A DNA stretch of 64,000 nucleotides, taken from positions 7,182,315 through 7,246,314 of the forward strand of contig NC_089830.1 of NCBI RefSeq assembly GCF_035046505.1, read 5' to 3'. Both the position numbers and the translations under genes were made by a program. Positions within the stretch are counted from its first letter, which is position 1. Every line of letters starts with the position of its first letter. The notes beneath the pieces are model-generated. The model was not told where the DNA came from. It searched no databases and saw only the letters and a program-made list of their open reading frames with translations. The DNA comes from Tiliqua scincoides. Lineage: Eukaryota > Chordata > Lepidosauria > Squamata > Scincidae. This document shows positions 56,152 through 64,000 of this stretch, piece by piece.

Positions 56152-56570
56152 TTAATTGTTTAATTATTATAGTTATTAATATTAAATAAATATGATAAAA
56201 TATGGTTATTAAGAAACTATAGAAAATATAATTATTAATATTAAACATAGAGAATAGAATAAAAATATAGTTATTAAATTAAATAAAGCAATACTAAATA
56301 TTGAATTGTTATTATATAGCTATTAAACTATATAATTGTTATATAGTTATTATTTATAGTTATTAAATAGTTATTATTATATTATGAATATAGCTATTAT
56401 ATTTATTAAAATATAAACATATCAGAAAGTGTGAATCACCTGCAGCTCATTAGGGGGGATTACCATACAGGCCCTGCCTACCTTGTTGTCACCGCTGTCG
56501 CCTGCTTACCTGTCTCAGACCCCCCCAAGCCAAACCTGTAGCAACCATCAATACAGTGCAACAAAGAACC

Positions 56571-57800
56571 AAAAAGGGGGAGGGAAGGCAAGAAGAAGAC
56601 AGAAAAAGCATGAACTTAGGGGAAAGCTTAAAAGAATTAGTTGCTCTACTATCAGTTGGCAATGTTTCTTGGCAAACTAACAAAGCGTCTAGCTAGCTAA
56701 CCACAGACACCTGCAAGAGATAAACTTTAGAAGACAGCACACATTTTAATTAGATAAGCAAGCATCCTTGAACAAGTCAAAGTGAGACAAGGCTATTCCC
56801 CTTTTGAAAGTAAGGAGGGGACGAGAAGATGAAAGGGAGAAGTGGAAAGTACCAGGGAAACTTCTGCCTTTGAAGGCTCTGTTTGAATTGCAACTGAAAT
56901 AGAGGCAGGCCATAGGAGACTAAAAGTTACCTGAAAAGTTTAAGAGAGCAAAGAAGCTGGCTGAAGCCTTAGTTCAGAGAGATTACACTTTAGTAGGTGC
57001 TAGGCAACCACTGAAGAGGAATGAGGTCACTTCTTAGCAAGGATATACACCACTATGCCTACCAATATCTTTCATGCTTTTTAGGGCAAAAGACGTATCC
57101 CTTAATACCAATGTACTCAAGGTAACTGGTCATAATAGTTATATAGAATTAAGACATAGACGTTTTAGTTTAGTAAAGCTTTTGAAAACCCCTTTTAATA
57201 AAAGGAATCAAAGCTATATTAAGCAACTAGTGTAAAAGATAAAAGGACCGTATCAGGGCGCACTAATGAGATGGGCATGCCAAGAAACAGGTCTGAAGTT
57301 CTGCCAAAGATGAGGTCTTCATACCTGTGTTTGAACCCACTTTGTTTGTTTGTTTGTTTGTTTGTTTGTTACCCTCTTTTGTTTTGTTTGTTACCCGTCA
57401 AACAATCTGTATAATTGGAAGGTTCAGCACTGGGTCAATACTGGAAACTTTGTGATTCAGTATGTTTAATTGTTTAATTTCACCTTTTTTGGAGACCTGT
57501 AACTTGAAGGTGTCTCTAAGGTTATCTACAGCCTATGAAGTGTTTGCCCCATCTATGATGAGGATTTTCAGCAAATAGAAAGTCTAGATTTCAAACAAAG
57601 AGCCGAGAATTGTATAAAAAGCATCCCATGCCTCTGAAAAGGGCCTTCTGGATTTGAGCTGAATCTCCCAGAGGCCACAGGCATGCCTTGCTGAAACAAT
57701 AAACAGCCTTCCTAGCCTTCCACCTCTCAGTGTCTTGCTTATTTGGTCTCAGCGGCACTGGACAGACCCACCCCTGTCTACCAACTGGTGCTGCCCTTCT
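56571..57800 (+). mobile_element. Possible LTR fossil of a retroviral element
   Basis: A purine-rich tract (56571-56590) is followed about 1 kb later by a TATA-like box (57612-57619) and an AATAAA signal (57698-57703), then a short GC-mixed stretch, which is the layout of U3, R and U5. No coding parts with retroviral motifs, no second LTR and no target duplication were found. If real it is an old, broken, probably solitary LTR with uncertain borders and no assigned family. A host transcript end is the alternative. Confidence 0.3.
57341..57370. repeat. (TTTG)n microsatellite
   Basis: About seven TTTG units. Confidence 0.85.
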
Positions 57801-58013
57801 GGGCAGGGTATGACACAGCAACATCCTCTTCACCACCCTTGTTGCCTGGGAGGCCGCATCTCCCCAGCTGCTCCTCCCAATACACACACCTGTTACCATT
57901 TGGATGCTGCTGCCTGGTCTGGTTTGCAAAAATCAGATGCAAAGGTGCAGAAAACATAAGATCACTATTAAAAAGCCAGTTACACAATAAGCTAAAACCC
58001 ATAAGACAATTAA

Positions 58014-58490
58014 GGGACCAATCCTATAGGCTATAGCCAAATAGTTTATGACACCCTTGTAGGAGGGAGCGCCAGCACTGGGCCCAGCGCTGGGTGGAGA
58101 ATGCCATGTGGCTGCCTGGAAGTAAATGGGACCACTGGGCAGCAGTGTGGCTTTTGGGGCTGGGGGAAGGCGTTCTGGGGTGGGGGAGACAGAACAGGGG
58201 GAGCGGCTGGGGCCGGAGGGGGGTGGTACTGGCAAAGGCCTCTTCCGCCAGATCCTATCCTCTGTCAGGCTGAAAAGCAGGACAAGGAGGTTCTCAAGTG
58301 TGCGCTGGCAAAATAGCTGGCGTAGATGTGAGAAGCCCCATTGCGGAGCCTGGGGCTTTCCTCGGGAAGGGGGTGAAAGTCCCCATTCCCCAAGGAGACC
58401 TCCAGCGAGTTCCTAGTGCCCATGGGCTACAGCGGTCACCATTTTGGCGCTGCTGTTTCTCTGGGTGCCAGGAAGGATAGGATTAGGCTG
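58014..58490. mobile_element. Long Harbinger-like MITE with TAA flanks
   Basis: The ends GGGACCAATCCTATAGGC and GGATAGGATTAGGCTG are inverted and TAA flanks it on both sides (58011-58013, 58491-58493). The ends resemble the GGGCCCAATCC family but the GC-rich interior is different and longer. Confidence 0.6.
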
Positions 58491-59560
58491 TAATTAGGTT
58501 TGGGCAGACAGCAAGACATTTGTCTGTGGATAAAGAACTTTTTGACAAATAGGCCACAGCCAGTTAGGATGGGCTCTTATAATTCTTCCACTCTGATATG
58601 AAATACAGGAGCTCCCCAAGACTGTATGCTGAGCCCCTTCCTCTATTCCCTGTATACACCTGATTGTACCCCATCACATAACACCAATGAAATTATAAAA
58701 TTTGCAGATGATACTACAGTGGTGGGGCTTGTTAGCGGGAATGATGAGTCTGCTTATAGGAAGGAGGTACAGGAGTTGTTATTGTGGTACAAAGAAAATA
58801 ATCTCTCACTTAACATCAAACAAACTAAAGAACTTATAATTGACTTCTGGAAAAAGAGGGATGTACACACACCATTATACATAAATGGTGAGGAGGTGGA
58901 GAGGGTTGCTAGTTTCAAATTCCTTGGTATTTACATCACAGAGGACCTCTCATGGACTATTAATACCAGCATGTTGATAAAAAAGGCACAAAAGCAGTTA
59001 AATTTTCTAAGGAAGCTTGGGAGGTTAAATTTGTCACAGCAGCTGCTTGTGTCTTGCACCACTGAGAGTGTCCTAACCTATGATATCTTGCTGTGGTATG
59101 GAAATTGCTCTGCAGGGGACAAAAAAGCTCTGCAGAAAATTATTAAGATCGCGCAGCACATCATCAACCTTCATCTACCAGCTTTGGAGGACATCTATAC
59201 ATCTCGCTGTCTGCAGAAGTCACATAGTATTCTGACAGACCCCTTCCATCCGGCTCATAAGTTCTTTGAACTGTTGCCTTCGGGTAGACGATACAGAACT
59301 ATTAGAGCAGCACCACAAGACTCCTGAACAGTTTTTATCCCACAGCCATAATTACGTTGAATATAGTTGTTACCATGCTCCTGGGCATTTTGGTCTGTTA
59401 CACTATTTTTATATTATGATGCATGTCATATAGAATGTGTGGGTGAGTGTGTAGAGTGTGATTGTTGGAATTGTAGTATATATTTATGCTTGTATCTCAA
59501 AGGTGCATAAATTTTGTTGTGCTGTAGCACAATGACAATAAAGTTACTACTACTACTAAG
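58491..59560 (+). mobile_element. Rex1-clade LINE, 5'-truncated
   Basis: The reading frame 58626-59327 (233 aa) is open and its motifs are those of a Rex1/Babar reverse transcriptase C-terminal half: SPFLYSLYTPDC, IIKFADDTTVVGLVSG (catalytic DD), LNIKQTKELIIDF, FKFLGIYITEDLSW and FFELLPSGRRYR. The frame extends upstream to about 58535 (WIKNFLTNRPQPVRMG) with one TGA before GAPQDC. The 3' end reads ATGACAATAAAGTTAC followed by ACT repeats. The open frame suggests it is younger than the L2 copy. It abuts the right end of the MITE at 58490. Confidence 0.8.
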
Positions 59561-59635
59561 ATCTTCTTTAAAATGATAAAACCCTATTACAAGAAAACGT
59601 AAGAACAGCAGCCACCACCATATTGGCACCATAAA

Positions 59636-59815
59636 GGGCCCAATCCTATCCAACTTTCCAGCTCTGGTGTAGCCACAATGCAGCCCTGTGGTAAGGTAAT
59701 ACATGTTCTCATACCTTAAGAAGACCCCAGTGACTGCCCCTCCACCACAGGCTGCAGCGCACACCCCATTGGCACAACTGCACCAGCACTGGAAAACTGG
59801 ATAGGATTCGGTCCC
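59636..59815. mobile_element. PIF/Harbinger-like MITE (GGGCCCAATCC family), reversed
   Basis: The ends GGGCCCAATCCTATCCAACT and ACTGGATAGGATTCGGTCCC are inverted. The interior is the reverse of 23512-23683. Confidence 0.75.
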
Positions 59816-60422
59816 ACACCTGTAAAAACAAGAAGCCTATGGAACAACAAACAGCAGTATTTTCACTGCAGGCAGATGGGAGCCTGATGCTTATGGAGTC
59901 CATAGTGGAGACTGAGCACCTGCGTGTGTCAAGTTAGCAAACAACGAAGCCAGACTTTTGCAATATCAATTCCGACAGGAAACTCAAGTAGACTTGAGTC
60001 AATGGTGGTGGGACAGAGATTCAGGCCCAGCTAGTGCACCAGCAGCAGGGGTGACAATGGAGACTTGTTCCCTTCTCCTGTAATCCTTCCCCCCCCCCTT
60101 TGTCAACACCACATCTCCTACTTGGGAGTCAAAGGAGGTGAGAACACATCACCCAGTTGGCAGAAGCAGGGACTGTCAGCGGCTTTTGCAATCAGCTCCC
60201 TGGGCTGCTGCTGGTGAGTCATGCTTGGGTGGTGGTGGCCTCAGTTACGGTCTTGCATCATGCTGCCTGTGTGAGTCACCCTGTCAGAGTTTCAAGTGCA
60301 ATGGAGCAGTGTCTTCATAGCTCCCCCCCCCCCACCTCTCCAGGCAGGTGACAGAAGTGGGAGGTCCCAGATGCCAGGCTTCTTTCCACTCCATAAACAT
60401 GCGTGTCTGCATCACTCTGGGC

Positions 60423-60502
60423 TTAAGCCATTTCTGCCCAACGTTGCATATACACAACAGGGATCAAATGTGTACATTATGGGCTGGGCAGAAATGGGTA
60501 AA
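60423..60502. mobile_element. piggyBac-like micro-MITE, second copy
   Basis: The unit begins TTAAGCCATTTCTGCCC and ends GGGCAGAAATGGGTAAA, so the target is TTAA on one side and TAAA on the other. It matches the reverse complement of 32012-32092 with roughly nine differences. Confidence 0.65.
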
Positions 60503-60948
60503 AATTCTGAATACATCAGGGAATAATGATGCAAGAGCTGCACATGTGTGCTTCTTCTGTTTTTCAAGCTAATCAAGGGGAAGGACAATGAACTATCAGA
60601 GAACAGAAGCATTGTGACTCCTGGAAAGCACATAGTGAGATTCAGTTGGCCTCTCCCTATGCATCAAGTTGAATTGCCTCCTCCGGCAGAACTTGCTCAA
60701 AAACAGTTCTTGACTTCTGAAGCTTTTTCTCTCTGACTCATCCTTATGACTGGGTACTGGGGACAGGGACTTTCTGCTGGTGGCCACTCCAGGACCCCGG
60801 CATGGGGAACAGTGCATCCCACACAGGGAAGCATCAGAGGGGAGAGAACCCATGCTGCATGCACTGATGCTGCAGATCTGTCTCACATCTCTGCCCTTTT
60901 GCTTAAGTCCTTTCAGTATGATCAAATGAGTCTCTGCATAAACGGTAG

Positions 60949-61342
60949 GGCTGGCCCCAGGAGTGGACAGGCCCAATGTAAAGCATTTTTTTGCTGGACC
61001 CCCACCCCCTGTGGCTCTACACTCACCAAGCAGCCATGGTAATGAGCTACTGTGGCGAGTCCAGGGTTGATGGTGCCATGCACGAAGCACAGCACCCAAA
61101 AATAGGTGGTGGTGATGTGATGTTGACACCCCCAATTGCTTCTGGGACACCCATTTTGGGCCATTTGAATCCAGGTGCAGGTGGGAGAGCTGCACACAGC
61201 AGCACTCTGCTCTCCACGCCTCGGCATGGACAATTCTATGCTGGGGTGTCAGCTATGGAGTGAGCTGGGGGGTGGCGCAGTGCTCCTCTAAAGCCCAGTG
61301 CCCGATTCAGTCTAATTGGCCGAATCACCCTACGGCCAGCTC
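60949..61342. mobile_element. Possible DNA transposon with AGGGCTGGCC ends
   Basis: The left end AGGGCTGGCCCCAGGAG and the right end CACCCTACGGCCAGCTCTG are inverted. Minus-strand open frames across it (up to 199 aa) have no domain motifs. Confidence 0.45.
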
Positions 61343-62294
61343 TGATAAACAGTGTTATCAAACCCTCCCTTTCTTTTGCAACTACTGAGAGTGAGTGTCT
61401 GCTCTTTGTGAATGCCAGGTACTCCAACCATTGTTACTGCTGGACAGCATGTGCCAGCACTAATGCAACAGGCATCATTGTAGGAGAGGCTACATGGGGA
61501 GGCACCAGGGGCAGTGCAACCTGGAGCACTGCCCCAGGCTGACACTGCAGCAATCTTGTGCATGCTTGTGCAAGGGGACCATAGGGAGGAAACTGTCAGC
61601 CCCGAAACAGCCACTTATTGGGTCTCCATTACATGCTGCACCCTCCAATGGGGTTGCATGACTCACTGCATGACGAGCTGATATGGAACCATTGCTGTCA
61701 GGTGGCCACTGCACCCCCCCAAAAATTGCCAGGGAGTGCTGGCAAGGTAACAGTTATTGCCTTTTGCTATGCAAGGGCATGTTGGCTGCCTCCACAATGC
61801 CATGTGCTGTTTGGCTCATTGCACACTGAGCTGACATGAGGCCCATGGATGTGGGCAGAGTTACTAGGAGTTGCTGGACATTTTCCCCCTCCCCCTTTTT
61901 TGTGAGATGGACTTAGGTGATCACAAATGCTATGCCATTGTTGCACCAACACGGGCACAACTTCAGCATAGGATTGCACCATTAGTCCATTTTGGCAGGT
62001 GCAACTTTGGGTCACACCATTGAGGCAGTGAGCATGGCTCACTACTAGAGCACATACCTCAAATGCACAATTCCCAGCTTCATCCCTCGTCATCTCCTAT
62101 TCTCATGTGTAAAAGAATGCTCTTGCTCTACTTATGACAATGAAGACACACATAACCCTAACACTGTTGGGCTAGAACTATCCAACTCCATAGAAAAGAG
62201 CTCTGCATACTCACAGTGATCTAAAGTCCATTTCTACAGTTCAGTGCTATAGGCTCTGTATACAGGCTGTGACCTTTCTGTGGTTTCTCATTTA
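61343..62294. other. Intergenic DNA, no gene seen
   Basis: Several patches look like worn repeats but no boundaries could be drawn. Confidence 0.4.
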
Positions 62295-62705
62295 TCCATC
62301 ACTTAAATGCAAGGACAACACCAGAACCAGGGGACATCCACTAAAATTGAGTGTTGGAAGAGTTAGGGCAGATAAAAGAAAATATTTATTTCATTAGTCT
62401 GTGGAACTCCTTGCCACAGGGTGTGGTGATGGCATTTGGCCTTGATGCCTTTAAAAGGGGATTGGGCAGGTTGATGGAGGTAAAGTCCATCACAGGATAC
62501 GAGCCACGATGGGTATGTGCAACCTCCTGGTTTTAGAAGAAAGCTACCTCAGAATGTCAGATGGAAGAAAGTGGCACCAGGATGCAAGTCTCTTATTGTC
62601 TTGTATGCTTCCTGAGGCAGTGGTGGCCCACTGTGAGATACAGGCAGCTGGATTAGATGGGCTTTTTGCCCATCTAATTCAGCAGGGCTCTTCTTATGTT
62701 CTTAT
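62295..62705 (+). mobile_element. CR1-like LINE 3' end
   Basis: Translation in pieces gives LWNSLPQGVVMAFGLDAFKR and GLGRLMEVKSITGYEPRW; the 3' end GGGCTCTTCTTATGTTCTTA with a short TTATG-type repeat is typical of this group. It matches 18390-18735, which lacks this extreme end. Confidence 0.7.
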
Positions 62706-62842
62706 GACAATTTTAAGCATACGCGTTAAGAAAAATAACCTACCGGACACAATTCCAAAGGCTAGTCCTGCTGATCAAGCTTGATAGTAACTGGCAGGAG
62801 ACCTGGAAGGTCTCACAGAGTGATGAGATGTGGCCATTGGCA

Positions 62843-62848
62843 TTTATT
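62843..62848 (-). terminator. LSM10: Probable LSM10 polyadenylation signal
   Basis: AATAAA on the minus strand about 340 bases past the LSM10 stop, a normal 3' UTR length for a small gene. Confidence 0.45.
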
Positions 62849-63183
62849 TGGGAAAAGAAGGGAGAGACTGTCACAAAGTAGAGCTAGGAGGGCTTTCCAA
62901 AGGTTACCCCCTACTTGTTGAAAGATTCCACAGACATAGGTTTACAAAACAAAACAGCTCTCTAGTTCTCCTTTCTGCAAAAAGTTCGGTGAAACCCCAA
63001 AGAGGTACAACCGTCCAAGGCACCTGAAAGGAATATCTTCTCAAGATATCTGAAAGGATATCTGAAAGGAGGGTCTTCTCAAGATCATTTGGAGGCCTAA
63101 GCCAAGAGAGTTTTTTAGGGCAGGAGTATAAGAAATGCCACAGTGAGGTGAGAGCAGACATCACATCTACTGTATTGAGAGGT

Positions 63184-63555
63184 TCATTTGTCCTTTTGCC
63201 TAAGGAACTCCTTCCTCCCCTTGTCTCGGCCCCCAAAAGTGCGAACTCTGTGGATGAGCTGCAGCTGTTGCTCAATCGTGGTTCTGATGTCCATGTCGTC
63301 TGGGATGTGAACGTAGCGGACGTTCCTTCCCGTTACAAAAAGGTCAGCCAGCCAGGAAGAATGGCCCCAGCGGTCAGTGAACGTTGCCTCGGCCAGGCGG
63401 ATGTTCATGAAGGCATCGACATTGGTGATGCGGCCCACGGCCGTGCTCTCATCCCGCAGCTCCACTGTCGTGACGCGCCCATGGAGGCCCTGGAGTAGGA
63501 TAACCAGGCTGTTTTCAGCAATGGTGCGCTCCTTGACGGAGTGGCTGATCTCCAT
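63184..63555 (-). CDS. LSM10: LSM10, U7 snRNP Sm-like protein LSm10
   Basis: A single exon encodes 123 aa, the same length as the human protein. It begins [20 protein letters not shown] and keeps the Sm1 signature ([30 protein letters not shown]) and the Sm2 part ([18 protein letters not shown]); the basic C-terminus follows ([16 protein letters not shown]). LSm10 with LSm11 replaces SmD1 and SmD2 in the U7 snRNP ring, which directs 3'-end cleavage of replication-dependent histone mRNAs in the nucleus. A CTGTTCCAG acceptor at 63576-63577, 20 bases before the ATG, shows that a 5' UTR exon lies further right. It follows STK40 on the same strand, with about 8 kb from the STK40 CpG island to the LSM10 stop. 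Confidence 0.97.
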   Translation of the reverse strand: MEISHSVKERTIAENSLVILLQGLHGRVTTVELRDESTAVGRITNVDAFMNIRLAEATFTDRWGHSSWLADLFVTGRNVRYVHIPDDMDIRTTIEQQLQLIHRVRTFGGRDKGRKEFLRQKDK

Positions 63556-63577
63556 GGCAAGGCACCCTCTGATGGCT

Positions 63578-64000
63578 GGAACAGAAACAGCAACAAGGAA
63601 AGCTCAGCAAAAAGAGATATAGTATTCATGCAGCCTGTACCCTGTTGCACAAGAGTAGCCCGTGTTTGTTGTTTTTGCTGCCATGGAGTCCTGTGGTACT
63701 TCAAAAATACATTTGTTGTAGCTGAAGCTTTCATGGGCTTCAGTCCACTCCATCAGATACCACTGATCATCATCACTGGAGATGAAGGACTGTAAACTAT
63801 GAAATCATATGCTACAAGCAATGTGCTAGCCTTTAAGATGTCACAAGTCACATTTAGGGAGTCTATACTTGCCCCCTACAAGCAAAAAAATATCTATGCA
63901 CCTCATTTCTCACCCATCTTCCTGCAGAGATGAGCTTGAAAACACATTAGTAACATGTAATGAAACCTCAGCTTGCAGTCTTGTAAGTTTCAGTGCTCTT
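63578..64000. other. LSM10 5' intron, no promoter seen
   Basis: Sequence right of the LSM10 acceptor. It is not CpG-rich, so the promoter is probably outside the window. Confidence 0.5.

Larger units (their letters stand above)
55310..56410. repeat. Very AT-rich tract with TTAATTAAT-type repeats
   Basis: About 1.1 kb made largely of TTAAT, TTATTA and ATATAG runs, with a (TTTA)n stretch at 55689-55728. Two TTA-targeted MITEs (55597-55686, 55929-56151) are inserted in it. No gene is seen. Confidence 0.8.

Noticed and set aside
60596-61195. 199-codon minus-strand frame
   Set aside because: It overlaps a DNA-repeat-like region and has no domain features.

Overview
The window looks like a stretch of nuclear DNA from a reptile, most likely a squamate (lizard or snake lineage). 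Three single-copy vertebrate genes, all on the minus strand, sit in a repeat-rich background: EVA1B (left), STK40 (centre) and LSM10 (right). From general knowledge these three are neighbours in the same orientation in human 1p34.3, so the block is conserved synteny. The squamate call is an inference from the repeats: many short hAT-type elements with 8-bp target duplications, PIF/Harbinger-like MITEs flanked by TTA/TAA, CR1- and L2-clade LINE ends, a Rex1-clade LINE, and tRNA-derived SINEs with a MIR-like core. No bacterial, plasmid, phage or CRISPR feature is present.

Layout. 1-6.2 kb: intergenic and repeats, with one CTCF-like motif. 6.2-7.0 kb: both coding exons of EVA1B (161 aa), with a splice acceptor just before the ATG pointing to an upstream 5' UTR exon. 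7-31.7 kb: a 24-kb EVA1B-STK40 interval made largely of transposons; it also holds a well-formed 75-bp minus-strand exon candidate (17.75 kb) and a plus-strand coding-like terminal exon (28.9 kb) that I do not recognise. 31.7-43.4 kb: the ten coding exons of STK40, which join to one 433-aa reading frame with every intron GT-AG. 43.5-54.8 kb: first intron of STK40, repeat-filled. 54.6-55.3 kb: CpG-rich promoter of STK40 with YY1- and NRF1-like motifs, beside a minisatellite. 55.3-56.4 kb: a sharp change to very AT-rich DNA. 56.4-62.8 kb: a possible LTR fossil, a Rex1 LINE and several MITEs. 63.2-63.6 kb: LSM10, whose 123-aa coding sequence is a single exon.

How the genes work: the products are not a pathway. 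EVA1B is a small single-pass membrane protein; STK40 is a nuclear/cytoplasmic pseudokinase known as a binding partner of the COP1 ubiquitin ligase; LSM10 is an Sm-like subunit of the U7 snRNP that processes replication-dependent histone mRNA 3' ends. They share a neighbourhood, not an operon.

I did not find a convincing new biological system. The best leads are the unexplained plus-strand exon, the minus-strand mini-exon, a pair of ~73-bp piggyBac-like MITEs, and a nest where two hAT elements used the same 8-bp target inside an older repeat.
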